DNA of 64,000 nucleotides from an uncultured Duncaniella sp. (GTDB taxonomy: Bacteria > Bacteroidota > Bacteroidia > Bacteroidales > Muribaculaceae): positions 1 to 64,000 of the forward strand of contig CAJTMJ010000015.1 in assembly GCA_910577335.1 (NCBI GenBank). Reading direction: 5' to 3'. The translations under genes and the position numbers were made by a program. Shown in pieces: positions 34,976-43,735 of this stretch; positions within the stretch are counted from its first letter, which is position 1, and every line of letters starts with the position of its first letter. The notes under the pieces are model-generated. The model saw only the letters and a program-made list of their open reading frames with translations, ran no database searches and had not been told where the DNA came from.

Positions 34976-35341
34976 ATGATTTTACAATGTGCAGTCCTGT
35001 TCGCCTTTTTGGCGTTGGGCGAGTTGATTGTGTATCTTACAGGCATCCCCATACCTTCGAGTATTATCGGCATGTTGTTGCTTGCAGGTGCTCTTAAAAT
35101 GAGATTGGTCAGAGTGTTTTGGGTTGATAAAATCTCTGATTTTTTAGTGGGAAATCTCGGATTTTTCTTTGTGCCAGCCGGAGTAGGGCTTATGCGCTGT
35201 TTCGGGCTTATAGCCGACCAATGGTTGCCGATAATCGGAGCCACAGTAGTAAGTACATTTGTTATAATCGCAGTCACCGGTTGGGTTCACCAGTTGGTAA
35301 GACGCACATTCTCACCGCATCATGAGCTTTCTCGAGAATAA
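34976..35341 (+). CDS. lrgA: CidA/LrgA-family holin-like protein
   Basis: The 121-residue inner-membrane protein has four helices and the family's GIPIPSSIIGMLLLAGAL and GNLGFFFVPAGVGLM. In Staphylococcus, LrgA/CidA modulate murein hydrolase activity and cell lysis; in other bacteria the pair may move small acids such as pyruvate. The gene overlaps lrgB by 20 bp, a coupling typical for this pair. It has its own -7 box at 34897. No LytSR-type regulator is in the window. Confidence 0.9.
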   Translation: MILQCAVLFAFLALGELIVYLTGIPIPSSIIGMLLLAGALKMRLVRVFWVDKISDFLVGNLGFFFVPAGVGLMRCFGLIADQWLPIIGATVVSTFVIIAVTGWVHQLVRRTFSPHHELSRE

Positions 35342-36017
35342 ATTTTTCCTCATAGCATTGACGTTTGTAGTGTTCCTCGGTTCACGGTTCATACAGCGTC
35401 GCACAGGGCTTACGGTTCTTAATCCTATCCTTGTGTCAATAGTTTTGTTGATTGGTTTCCTGCTTGTCAGCGGAGTGCCCTACGAGACCTACGCAGTTAG
35501 CGGTGAGTACATAGATTTTTGGCTGAAACCTGCCGTGGTGGCTCTTGGTGTGCCGCTATATAGACAGTTGGAATCGATAAAAAAGCAACTTTTGCCATTG
35601 TTGCTTGCTGAAATTGCAGGCTGTGTGATAGGTATAGTTTCAGTCGTGGTTGTCGCCCAATTACTTGGAGCGACCAAAGAAGTTGTAGTGTCGCTCGCAC
35701 CCAAGGCGGTCACCACACCGATAGCTATGGAGATTTCATCGGCGGTCGGTGGAATACCACCTTTGACAGCAGCGGTGGTAATATGCACCGGGATATTCGG
35801 CGGAATGGCTGGTTTTCGTATGGTGAAGATGAGCCGCATTAAGAGCCCGATAGCATCGGGAATCTCTATCGGCACTGCCGCTCACGCCATCGGCACTTCA
35901 GCCGCAATGGAAAAAGGGTACCGTTACGGAGCGTTTTCATCGCTCGGATTAACACTCAACGGTCTTTTTACGGCATTGCTCACACCCTTTATCCTGTCAA
36001 TATTGGGAATAGATTGA
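35322..36017 (+). CDS. lrgB: LrgB-family membrane protein
   Basis: The 231-residue protein has about six membrane helices and the LrgB signature blocks LKPAVVALGVPLYRQL and LAPKAVTTPIAMEISS, plus GIFGGMAG and IGTAAHAIGTSAAME. It acts with the LrgA-like partner whose gene it overlaps by 20 bp. The Staphylococcus literature ties the pair to control of autolysis, while plant and bacterial homologues (PLGG1, PftAB) transport glycolate or pyruvate. Which role applies here is open. A small repeat derivative at 36027 follows the stop. Confidence 0.92.
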   Translation: MSFLENKFFLIALTFVVFLGSRFIQRRTGLTVLNPILVSIVLLIGFLLVSGVPYETYAVSGEYIDFWLKPAVVALGVPLYRQLESIKKQLLPLLLAEIAGCVIGIVSVVVVAQLLGATKEVVVSLAPKAVTTPIAMEISSAVGGIPPLTAAVVICTGIFGGMAGFRMVKMSRIKSPIASGISIGTAAHAIGTSAAMEKGYRYGAFSSLGLTLNGLFTALLTPFILSILGID

Positions 36018-36026
36018 CAATTATGG

Positions 36027-36065
36027 GCTGATTTACTCATTTTATAAAAAAGTTTAAGTCAGTTC
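36027..36065. repeat. Small derivative of the inverted-repeat family
   Basis: GCTGATTTACTCATTTTATA and AAGTTTAAGTCAGTTC flank a short A/T core. Termini and core match the 192-bp elements with a few changes. Confidence 0.5.
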
Positions 36066-36080
36066 TATGTTAAAATTTTG

Positions 36081-36088
36081 TACCTTTG
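36081..36088 (+). promoter_or_regulatory. -7 promoter box of the GDP-fucose synthase gene
   Basis: TACCTTTG lies about 75 bp upstream of the ATG at 36164. No -33 TTTG at ideal spacing. Confidence 0.5.
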
Positions 36089-36163
36089 CGGAGGTAAATA
36101 AGATTTAATTCAGGAGATAGCTTGAAACAGGCTGTCGGTATTGAAAAAACAGACAGATAATAG

Positions 36164-37105
36164 ATGGAAAAGAACTCGAAAATATATGTGGCAGGTCACC
36201 GTGGAATGGTGGGCTCGGCTATAGTCCGTGAGCTGAAACGCCAAGGGTATGACAATATCATAACACGTACCCATCACGAACTGGATCTCACCAATCAGCA
36301 GGCTGTTAATGACTTTTTTGCCGCTGAAAAACCTGAATATGTATTTTTGGCTGCTGCCAAGGTCGGAGGCATCGAAGCAAATTCCTCTGCTCTTGCCGAT
36401 TTCATGTATGAGAATATGATGCTTGAGATGAACGTTATAAACGCTGCTTGGCGCAACGGCTGCAAGAAGCTTGAATTTCTCGGCTCGTCCTGCATATATC
36501 CCCGCATGGCTCCGCAGCCCATGCCTGAAAGCTGCCTGTTGACTTCAGAACTTGAAAAGACAAACGAGGCATACGCCCTTGCTAAAATATCAGGACTGAA
36601 ATATTGCGAATTCCTTAACCGCCAGTATGGCACTGATTACATATCGGTAATGCCTACCAACCTTTACGGTCCCAATGACAATTACCATCCCACTCATTCA
36701 CATGTGCTTCCGGCTCTTATACGCCGATTCCACGAAGCAAAGGAAGCCGGGCTTCCGGAAGTGGTATGCTGGGGCGACGGCTCACCATTGCGTGAATTCC
36801 TTTATGTCGATGATCTTGCTAACCTATGTGTGTTCCTCATGAATAATTATTCAGGGAATGAGACAGTCAATGCCGGTTCAGGTAAGGAGTTGACCATCAA
36901 GGAACTTGCCGAACTTGTGGCAAAGACTGTGGGTTACGAAGGACGCATAGTGTGGGACAGCAGCAAACCAAACGGCACCCCTCGCAAGCTTTTGGATGTG
37001 TCGAAAGCAGCTTCTTTGGGTTGGCGTTACACCACCGAATTGCCTGAGGGTATACGTCTTGCATACGCCGACTTCCTTAACAACCCTATGAGGGCTGAGG
37101 GATAA
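36164..37105 (+). CDS. fcl: GDP-L-fucose synthase
   Basis: This 313-residue short-chain-type epimerase/reductase starts with the NADP-binding GHRGMVGSAI. It carries the fucose-synthase blocks LGSSCIYPRMAPQPM with the catalytic Ser, and NEAYALAKISG with the YxxxK pair. It turns GDP-4-keto-6-deoxymannose into GDP-L-fucose, used for fucosylated surface glycans in Bacteroidales. The partner GDP-mannose dehydratase (gmd) is not in the window. It is followed 64 bp later by UDP-glucose dehydrogenase, and both feed capsule or glycoprotein synthesis. Confidence 0.95.
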   Translation: MEKNSKIYVAGHRGMVGSAIVRELKRQGYDNIITRTHHELDLTNQQAVNDFFAAEKPEYVFLAAAKVGGIEANSSALADFMYENMMLEMNVINAAWRNGCKKLEFLGSSCIYPRMAPQPMPESCLLTSELEKTNEAYALAKISGLKYCEFLNRQYGTDYISVMPTNLYGPNDNYHPTHSHVLPALIRRFHEAKEAGLPEVVCWGDGSPLREFLYVDDLANLCVFLMNNYSGNETVNAGSGKELTIKELAELVAKTVGYEGRIVWDSSKPNGTPRKLLDVSKAASLGWRYTTELPEGIRLAYADFLNNPMRAEG

Positions 37106-37169
37106 GGTGATTACGCATTTCGCTTTTTAACTACGTAAATAAAAACATTAAAAATACCGCTGATTAATT

Positions 37170-38480
37170 ATGAATATTGCAATTGTTGGCACAGGTTATG
37201 TAGGACTCGTTTCCGGTGCTTGTTTTGCCGAAATGGGTATCGATGTCACATGTGTGGATATCGATGAGAAGAAAATACAACGTCTGCTCGACGGGGAGAT
37301 ACCCATCTACGAGCCGGGTCTTGATGACTTGGTGAAGCGTAATGTCGATGCCGGACGTCTGCATTTCACTACCGACCTCACCACGTGTCTTGATGATGTT
37401 GAGGTGGTATTTTCGGCTGTCGGCACTCCTCCTGACGAAGATGGCTCAGCCGACCTGAAATATGTGCTTGAAGTGGCACGTACTTTTGGACGTAACATAA
37501 AGAAATACACTATTCTCGTCACCAAATCAACCGTTCCGGTGGGTACTGCGCTCAAAGTGAAGGCTGCCATCCTTGAGGAACTTGAAAAACGTGGTGAAAC
37601 AGTGGAATTTGAAGTGGCTTCCAACCCTGAATTCCTTAAGGAAGGTGCTGCAATCAAGGACTTTATGTCACCCGACCGTGTTGTGGTAGGTGTCGAGAGC
37701 GAACGTGCCCGCAAGGTGATGACCAAGCTTTACCGTCCGTTCCTAACCAACAATTTCCGTGTCTATTTCATGGATATACCTTCGGCTGAGATGACCAAGT
37801 ATGCCGCTAACGCCATGCTTGCCACCCGTATCTCGTTTATGAATGACATTGCCAATCTCTGTGATCTTGTCGGAGCGAATGTTGACCATGTGCGTAAGGG
37901 TATAGGTACTGATGCCCGCATCGGTTCTAAGTTCCTCTATTCAGGTTGCGGTTACGGCGGTTCATGTTTCCCGAAGGATGTAAAGGCTCTCGCCCATACC
38001 GGCAAGGAACATGGTTACACCATGGGTGTGATTGAGGCTGTAGAGGCTGTGAATGAACGCCAGAAGTCAATCGTATTCCACAAACTCCAGCAACAGCTTG
38101 GCGACCTCAGAGGTAAGACCATTGCTTTATGGGGACTTGCGTTCAAACCTGAGACCGATGATATGCGTGAAGCTCCCGCATTGGTGATCATCGACAAACT
38201 TGTCGAAGCCGGTGCGACAGTCAAAGTATATGACCCTGTGGCAATGGATGAATGTCGCCGCCGTATCGGTGATAAGGTCACATATTGCAAGGATATGTAT
38301 GATGCGGTAATTGATGCCGATGCCATCGCCTTGGTGACTGAATGGAAAGAATTCCGTGTGCCTTCATGGACAGTGATCAAGAAGGTGATGAAATCGCCTG
38401 TCATAGTGGATGGCAGAAACATCTACGACAAAGAAGATGTGTTGTCGGAAGGCTTCCACTATACAGCTATAGGTAAATAA
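37170..38480 (+). CDS. ugd: UDP-glucose 6-dehydrogenase
   Basis: The 436-residue enzyme makes UDP-glucuronate from UDP-glucose with two NAD. An N-terminal Rossmann motif (GTGYVGLVSG) and the active-site Cys266 in YGGSCFPKD are present. The central dimerisation block includes EMTKYAANAMLATRISFMND and the C-terminal domain begins near WGLAFKPETDDMREAP. UDP-glucuronate serves acidic surface polysaccharides. The spacing to fcl (64 bp) allows one transcript. The hairpin at 38509 ends it. Confidence 0.96.
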   Translation: MNIAIVGTGYVGLVSGACFAEMGIDVTCVDIDEKKIQRLLDGEIPIYEPGLDDLVKRNVDAGRLHFTTDLTTCLDDVEVVFSAVGTPPDEDGSADLKYVLEVARTFGRNIKKYTILVTKSTVPVGTALKVKAAILEELEKRGETVEFEVASNPEFLKEGAAIKDFMSPDRVVVGVESERARKVMTKLYRPFLTNNFRVYFMDIPSAEMTKYAANAMLATRISFMNDIANLCDLVGANVDHVRKGIGTDARIGSKFLYSGCGYGGSCFPKDVKALAHTGKEHGYTMGVIEAVEAVNERQKSIVFHKLQQQLGDLRGKTIALWGLAFKPETDDMREAPALVIIDKLVEAGATVKVYDPVAMDECRRRIGDKVTYCKDMYDAVIDADAIALVTEWKEFRVPSWTVIKKVMKSPVIVDGRNIYDKEDVLSEGFHYTAIGK

Positions 38481-38508
38481 AATAAATCCGATACGTACCA
38501 ACTTTATT

Positions 38509-38545
38509 ACAGCGCATGGTCACTTATGGCTATGCGCTGTTTTTG
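38509..38545 (+). terminator. Intrinsic terminator after ugd
   Basis: ACAGCGCAT and ATGCGCTGT pair around a loop of about 13 bases and are followed by TTTTTG, a standard intrinsic terminator. Confidence 0.8.
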
Positions 38546-38611
38546 TTAGGATTAAATTTTTTGTTAAGATTAAATAAGGAAAAGATCATACATTAGAACG
38601 AGACTTTTTGT

Positions 38612-38619
38612 ATCTTTGC
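38612..38619 (+). promoter_or_regulatory. -7 promoter box of the 38659 gene
   Basis: TATCTTTG about 40 bp before the coding start. No -33 TTTG at ideal spacing. Confidence 0.5.
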
Positions 38620-38658
38620 AACAGTGCCCAAGGGTGTTAAATACTATATATGTTGATT

Positions 38659-39537
38659 ATGGCAAAGAGGTTTTCATTATTGGTTGTTATGGCTACAGTC
38701 ATCGCCACCCTTACTGCGCAAGTAGTGAAGAGCGATGGTGCTGTCACCTTGCCGGGAAGTCCTGTGAATAGTGAAAATGATTCTTTGCGTGTGCAGAGAA
38801 ATGACAGTGCCATATCAGTGAATAATAACACGAGGAATCTGCCGTTGACCTACGACGAGCAGATAAGGGTGCTCAATGCACGCTACAAAGCGACGCATCC
38901 GGTTAATGATGTCAAGACGCTCACTGCCCCGGAGTTTTCACTCGCTTTACCGGTGCCCGGGTTAATAGCATCGTGGGATGGAGGTGGTGTTTTCGGCAAC
39001 ACTTCTATGTATTCCTTGCCCGGCTTTATGGGGGTGGAGAGCGGACGTATAGGTATTTATCAGAACCTCGGACGGTTCTCGTTAACGGCATACGGCGCAG
39101 CTGAAAAATATGGCTATTTAAACGGGCTTGACCGCACCGTGGGGTTTGGAGGATCGCTCTCTTATCAAGCGTCTGACCGTATAAGTTTCACGATTTTTGG
39201 AAGCTACTACTCACCGATACGAGGTGCCGGAGGTGCTCAGGCTGGTTATATGTCAATACCTTCATTTGGCGGGTATATGGATTACAGATTCAGTGACCAT
39301 TGGGGGGTGCAGGTCGGCGCACAAAGCTATCGCTCATCAGCCACAGGTGAATGGCATCCTCAACCTATACTTAAACCGTATTATCAGATTAATAAGGATA
39401 CTAAGATCGGTATGGATGTCGGTGGAATACTGTACAATCTGTTATACTATAATAAAAACAGGTCCATGAGGAGAATGCAGAATCCCACTATTCCTATCCC
39501 TCGCATGGGCGATCTTCCTGTAGGACCGAGAGAATGA
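38659..39537 (+). CDS. Exported protein, probable outer-membrane beta-barrel, unknown function
   Basis: The 292-residue product begins MAKRFSLLVVMATVIATLTA, a signal peptide; an ATG 9 bp earlier is in frame but adds only Met-Leu-Ile. The mature part is rich in Gly, Tyr, Ser and alternating hydrophobic residues (GRFSLTAYGAAEKYGYL, then ISFTIFGSYYSPIRGAGG), typical of outer-membrane barrel strands. It ends with a basic Pro-rich tail (NPTIPIPRMGDLPVGPRE). I do not recognise a named family. Outer-membrane location is inferred from the composition. Confidence 0.65.
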   Translation: MAKRFSLLVVMATVIATLTAQVVKSDGAVTLPGSPVNSENDSLRVQRNDSAISVNNNTRNLPLTYDEQIRVLNARYKATHPVNDVKTLTAPEFSLALPVPGLIASWDGGGVFGNTSMYSLPGFMGVESGRIGIYQNLGRFSLTAYGAAEKYGYLNGLDRTVGFGGSLSYQASDRISFTIFGSYYSPIRGAGGAQAGYMSIPSFGGYMDYRFSDHWGVQVGAQSYRSSATGEWHPQPILKPYYQINKDTKIGMDVGGILYNLLYYNKNRSMRRMQNPTIPIPRMGDLPVGPRE

Positions 39538-39622
39538 TTTCTCGGATATTCGGTTTGGATTAAATCGCAGAAATTTTATTTACAAATTGAAAAATTCGCA
39601 CTCTTTTTGAAATTTGGCATAG

Positions 39623-39630
39623 TATCTTTG
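39623..39630 (+). promoter_or_regulatory. -7 promoter box of the 39656 gene
   Basis: TATCTTTG, 26 bp before the ATG at 39656. No -33 TTTG at ideal spacing. Confidence 0.5.
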
Positions 39631-39655
39631 CAGTGTTAACTTAATACTAAATACC

Positions 39656-40135
39656 ATGAAACGAATTTCAAAAAAAGCTTACGAGGGTTTTAATCAAAGA
39701 GTTATTGCCGCATTTAGGAGTATTGATCCATATTTTCTTGACGGGATAGGGATTGTGATGGGAATGATAGACCTTTTCCTCGGCGGGAAAGATGTGATGT
39801 TTAAAGTTCGCAGCAAGGAGGTGAAATTGGTTTATGCACTCCTGTTGCCGGAGGTTGAAAAGGCAGTGGAGCGTTCGGAGCGTGCGCGTGCCAATGCGGC
39901 GCGACGACGTGAAAAGAAACTTGCCGAGAAGGAAGCCGCATTAAAGAAGGAGAATGAAAAGAATAAGAATAACGAGACTGTGATTTCACAAGAAGAGAAA
40001 GAAGCAGTCAAGTCTATTGGTGCGGATATTCGTGTTGATGCGGATATTCGTGCGTCACGGGATGTGAAGATGGTGGAAGATGTTAAAATACCAATTTATA
40101 GGAGTGGTAATCTAAAGGGTGATATTCCAAATTAA
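39656..40135 (+). CDS. Small charged protein of unknown function
   Basis: This 159-residue protein has no recognisable domain. The N-terminus (MKRISKKAYEGFNQRVIAAF) has no signal peptide and is followed by a short hydrophobic stretch (GIGIVMGMIDLFLGG, ~32-46). A very highly charged helix (~80-115, ERARANAARRREKKLAEKEA) leads to a C-terminal tail with two similar units, ADIRVDADIRASRDVK. Cytoplasmic location and nucleic-acid or partner binding through the charged helix would be plausible but are unproven. It is transcribed alone, with a -7 box 26 bp upstream. Confidence 0.6.
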   Translation: MKRISKKAYEGFNQRVIAAFRSIDPYFLDGIGIVMGMIDLFLGGKDVMFKVRSKEVKLVYALLLPEVEKAVERSERARANAARRREKKLAEKEAALKKENEKNKNNETVISQEEKEAVKSIGADIRVDADIRASRDVKMVEDVKIPIYRSGNLKGDIPN

Positions 40136-40140
40136 ATTTG

Positions 40141-40148
40141 TACCTTTG
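40141..40148 (+). promoter_or_regulatory. -7 promoter box of the acetyl-esterase gene
   Basis: TACCTTTG about 20 bp before the first possible ATG at 40169. No -33 TTTG at ideal spacing. Confidence 0.5.
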
Positions 40149-40168
40149 TACCGCTTTAAACATACATT

Positions 40169-41479
40169 ATGCTCATGAAAAAAATTAAGTCTAAAATATC
40201 CGGTGCTATTGTTGCGATGATGTGTTTGGGAACAGGGATGGCATACGGACAATTCTCAGCTCCGAGACGCGCATACGTCGAACATCTTGTCACCACTGAC
40301 CATAATGATAGAATCTACTGTACCGGCGAGGATACCAAAATCACGATTGAGGCATATAAAGGAGGACTCCCTTTGGACTCGGTATGGGTTAAATATTCGT
40401 TAGGCGATGAGATGATGAAGCCGGAAGTGAGCGATTCCACAATGTTCGAAGCCGGGAAGGCTATGATAGATCTCGGCACTCGCTCTGAACCGGGTTTCCG
40501 CACATGCAATCTCCGATTCACTGTGTATGGTAAAGATTATTCCGACATAGTGAAAGTGGCTTACAGCCCCGAGGATATAGAAAGTGTGATAACCGATCCT
40601 AAGGATTTCGATAAATTCTGGAAAAAGGCTTTGGCTGATGCTGCGAAAGTGGATTTAGCTCCTGAGATAACCCCATTGCCTGAAAAATCCACTGAAAATG
40701 TGGAAGTTTCACTTGTAAAAATAAATGTTGGTCCCGACGGACGGCATTTCTACGGGTATCTGGCACGACCCAAAGACGGAAAGAAACATCCCGTGCTTTT
40801 CTGTCCTCCCGGAGCCGGAGCCAATCGCATCTCACCCTACACTAAGTACAGCGACGAGGGTTTCATATATCTGAGCATAAATATCCATGACGGTTGCAAT
40901 CCCGAGCTTGGAGAAGATGAATATGCCGCTGCGAAAGCTTTGACCGAAGGGTATAACCGCAGAGGTATTGAATCGCCTGAGACTTTTTATTACCGTGACG
41001 TGTATGCAGGATGTTCAAGGTGCATAGATTTCCTATGCTCACTTCCTGATTGGGATGGAAAAAATGTGGCTGTGACCGGTGGAAGTCAGGGCGGGGCGTT
41101 GTCAATAATAACAGCTGCCTTGAACCCCAAAGTTACGGCATGTTCCCCATTTTATCCCGCTCTCTGCGATGTGACAGGCTTCCTACACGGCAGAGCCGGA
41201 GGATGGCCCAAGTATTTCAAAGGTGGCGATGAGCCTGAGGGGACTGAGAAGACCTTGCCTTATTACGATGTGGTGAATTTCGCCAAGCGTCTGAAATGCC
41301 CTGTTTTCTATTCGTTCGGATATAATGATGAGACTTGCTCTCCCACATCCACATATAGCGCATACAATGCCATAAAGTCACCGAAGATCCTCGAAGTTAC
41401 CCCGACAAGCGGTCATTGGCGCTATCCTGAAACAAATGATAATTCTGTAGCGTGGTTGAAACGGTTGGCAGGTATCTAA
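40169..41479 (+). CDS. Acetyl-xylan-esterase-type (AXE1) hydrolase
   Basis: This 436-residue protein has a signal peptide (AIVAMMCLGTGMAYG), a ~90-residue N-terminal beta domain and an alpha/beta-hydrolase domain. The nucleophile is Ser306 in GGSQGG, and GHWRYPETND supplies the likely catalytic His. FYGYLARPKDGKKHPVLF and WDGKNVAVTG fit the AXE1/cephalosporin-deacetylase group, which removes acetyl groups from xylan oligosaccharides or small esters. The start may be at 40169 or the ATG at 40175. It is 13 bp from the following gene and may be co-transcribed with it. Confidence 0.82.
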   Translation: MLMKKIKSKISGAIVAMMCLGTGMAYGQFSAPRRAYVEHLVTTDHNDRIYCTGEDTKITIEAYKGGLPLDSVWVKYSLGDEMMKPEVSDSTMFEAGKAMIDLGTRSEPGFRTCNLRFTVYGKDYSDIVKVAYSPEDIESVITDPKDFDKFWKKALADAAKVDLAPEITPLPEKSTENVEVSLVKINVGPDGRHFYGYLARPKDGKKHPVLFCPPGAGANRISPYTKYSDEGFIYLSINIHDGCNPELGEDEYAAAKALTEGYNRRGIESPETFYYRDVYAGCSRCIDFLCSLPDWDGKNVAVTGGSQGGALSIITAALNPKVTACSPFYPALCDVTGFLHGRAGGWPKYFKGGDEPEGTEKTLPYYDVVNFAKRLKCPVFYSFGYNDETCSPTSTYSAYNAIKSPKILEVTPTSGHWRYPETNDNSVAWLKRLAGI

Positions 41480-41492
41480 AAATTAATCCATT

Positions 41493-42158
41493 ATGAAGCG
41501 TTTCGTATGTCTTCTGCTTTCGGGTATATTGGGATGCATTGTTTGTTTGGCTGAAGTGTCAGGTAGGGATGATGACCCGACAGGGAAACACCGTTTTGGC
41601 TTAAATGGTGCTTTGACTTCAAGTGACACATGGCAAATGGAGATGGAGTATCATTACATGTTCCTACCATATATCGGAGTCGGAGGCTCGTTCGGTATGT
41701 GGAAACAGTATTATTATGACGGACTTCCCGGTGGTAGTGACTGGTGGCTGATTGATGACGATGAGTATATTTCGAATCTTTATCTGCGCCCCTCACTGGT
41801 GTTGATAAGCCCCGCATTGCTGAAAATTCGTGATGCGAAAATCAAACTGTTGGCTGAGCCGGGAATCATGATGAATGTGCCTTATCAATGCGTCGGTATT
41901 GATATATATGAGAATGGGGTGCCGGTTGATTATGTCACACGAAGCTCCTCCAAGGGTCAATGGTGTGCCATTGATTGCCGTGCCGGCGTGAATGTGACAA
42001 TAGGTCCGATTAATGTCTCAGCCGGGTATCTCATCTCGAACTTCAATATCTATGGCATATCACGCAACATAGAATTTCGTGGCGAGAAATTCAGCAAATA
42101 TTATCCTAACAAACGCTATTTGCAAGGCGCATTTCTCTCCCTGACATGCAATATATAA
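41493..42158 (+). CDS. Exported small outer-membrane-barrel-like protein, unknown function
   Basis: The 221-residue protein has a signal peptide (FVCLLLSGILGCIVCLAEVSG) with a Cys in the signal region but no clear lipobox. Its mature part shows alternating Tyr, Phe and Gly-rich segments (MEMEYHYMFLPYIGVGGSFGMW...NVTIGPINVSAGYLISNFNI), consistent with a small outer-membrane beta-barrel. The family is not recognised. It follows the AXE1-type gene by 13 bp. Confidence 0.6.
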   Translation: MKRFVCLLLSGILGCIVCLAEVSGRDDDPTGKHRFGLNGALTSSDTWQMEMEYHYMFLPYIGVGGSFGMWKQYYYDGLPGGSDWWLIDDDEYISNLYLRPSLVLISPALLKIRDAKIKLLAEPGIMMNVPYQCVGIDIYENGVPVDYVTRSSSKGQWCAIDCRAGVNVTIGPINVSAGYLISNFNIYGISRNIEFRGEKFSKYYPNKRYLQGAFLSLTCNI

Positions 42159-42336
42159 TAGCATGTCAAATTATCATCGTAATATTACTTCTTGTTAGTC
42201 CGGGCTGGTGTGTTTGTCTGCCTGACGGAAAAACCTCCGGCATTGTAGGTAAACCATCATACGCGGTTTTTGAAATGAACTGATTAAACCATTGATGATT
42301 CAGTGCAAAGATACTAAGATTTCATTATTAAATTCA
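42159..42336. other. Non-coding gap before repeat copy B
   Basis: This stretch, the first part of the 453-bp gap before prfA, has no reading frame I can support. It contains a lone GAACTGATTAAACC half-end near 42278 that resembles the repeat family terminus. Confidence 0.5.
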
Positions 42337-42528
42337 GAACTGCTTTAAACTTTTTATTTTTTAAGATTTGAAGCTATTTTCGAGATGAATTATTAGCTCG
42401 ATGAGGGAGCTTAGCGAGCTAAGTGACCGAAGAGATGCTGATAATTCAGCCGAAAAGAGCTTCAAAGATTGAAAACAGGATAATTTTCAGCCTGAGTTTA
42501 GCATTTTATAAAAAGTTTAAATCAGTTC
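42337..42528. mobile_element. 192-bp MITE-like inverted-repeat element, copy B
   Basis: Exact length match to copy A (33001-33192) but reversed; ends GAACTGCTTTAAACTTTTTA and AAAAGTTTAAATCAGTTC, with about nine base differences. It fills much of the gap before prfA and lies just upstream of its promoter. Confidence 0.75.
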
Positions 42529-42550
42529 GCGAGTTAACAGATTTGAACTT

Positions 42551-42583
42551 GTTGCAATATGTGAGGAAAAATTCGTAACTTTG
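42551..42583 (+). promoter_or_regulatory. Promoter of prfA
   Basis: GTTG, a 21-bp spacer and TAACTTTG (42576-42583) match the Bacteroidetes layout with one mismatch, about 28 bp before the ATG. Confidence 0.6.
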
Positions 42584-42611
42584 CAACCTGATACCGAAAA
42601 CCACAATATAA

Positions 42612-43721
42612 ATGGCAGATAACTCACTTTTGGCTCGCCTTGACGGCATAGAATCACGATTTGAAGAGGTCGGGACTCTTATCACTGACCCCTCGGTGAT
42701 TCAAGATATGAAACGTTATGTCCGTCTCACCAAGGAATATAAGGATTTGGAGAAGTTGACTTCCGTGACTCGTCATTATCGCACATTGTTAGGTAATATA
42801 GATGAGGCGCATGAAGTATTGGCTTCGGAAAATGATCCGGAACTCCGGCAGATGGCAAAGGAGGAGCTTGATGCCGCCACTGAGGCTATTCCGGCGCTTG
42901 AGGAAGAGATAAAGCTATTGCTGATACCTGCCGACCCCGAGGACGGTAAGAATGCTATCCTTGAAATAAGGGGTGGCACAGGTGGTGATGAAGCTGCCAT
43001 ATTTGCAGGAGATCTCTACAAGATGTACACCAAATATTGCGAGTCAAAGGGTTGGAACGTGGCTGTCACCAGCTTTAGCGAAGGTGCGGCTGGCGGTTTC
43101 AAGGAAATCGTGATGGCTGTGACCGGCGAAAACGTATATGGCACTTTGAAATACGAGAGTGGAGTGCATCGTGTGCAGCGAGTACCTGCCACCGAGACTC
43201 AGGGCAGAGTACATACATCAGCCGCCACTGTGGCAGTGCTTCCCGAGGCAGAGGCTTTTGACGTGGAGATAAATGAAGGTGAAATAAAGTGGGACACATT
43301 CCGTTCGGGTGGTGCCGGCGGTCAGAATGTCAACAAAGTGGAGTCGGGTGTGCGTTTGCGTTACATGTGGCGCAATCCTAACACGGGCGAGACTGAGGAA
43401 ATCCTGATTGAATGTACCGAAACCCGTGACCAGCCGAAGAACAAGGAACGCGCGCTTAGCCGCCTTCGCACATTTATCTACGACAAGGAACATCAGAAGT
43501 ACATTGATGATATAGCCTCTCGCCGTAAGACAATGGTTTCTACCGGTGACCGTTCGGCAAAAATACGTACCTACAATTATCCTCAGGGACGTATCACCGA
43601 CCACCGTATAAATTATACCATCTACAATCTACAGGCATTCATGGACGGTGAGATTCAGGATGTCATAGACCAGCTCACAATTGCCGAAAATGCTGAAAAG
43701 CTGAAGGCTGCAGAACTTTAA
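42612..43721 (+). CDS. prfA: Peptide chain release factor 1
   Basis: This 369-residue protein ends translation at UAA and UAG. The PAT stop-codon-reading tripeptide is seen in VQRVPATETQGRVHTSAATV, and the GGQ motif in SGGAGGQNVNKVESGV triggers peptide release. Length and both motifs are standard. A small exported-protein gene and pyrF follow within 25 bp, so they may share the transcript. The promoter at 42551 sits just downstream of a repeat element. Confidence 0.97.
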   Translation: MADNSLLARLDGIESRFEEVGTLITDPSVIQDMKRYVRLTKEYKDLEKLTSVTRHYRTLLGNIDEAHEVLASENDPELRQMAKEELDAATEAIPALEEEIKLLLIPADPEDGKNAILEIRGGTGGDEAAIFAGDLYKMYTKYCESKGWNVAVTSFSEGAAGGFKEIVMAVTGENVYGTLKYESGVHRVQRVPATETQGRVHTSAATVAVLPEAEAFDVEINEGEIKWDTFRSGGAGGQNVNKVESGVRLRYMWRNPNTGETEEILIECTETRDQPKNKERALSRLRTFIYDKEHQKYIDDIASRRKTMVSTGDRSAKIRTYNYPQGRITDHRINYTIYNLQAFMDGEIQDVIDQLTIAENAEKLKAAEL

Positions 43722-43735
43722 AAACCTTGTGTGAT

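Noticed and set aside
21444..41479. GH8, PL9-like and AXE1-type genes as one polysaccharide utilisation locus
   Set aside because: They are many kilobases apart, separately promoted and no SusC/SusD pair is present.
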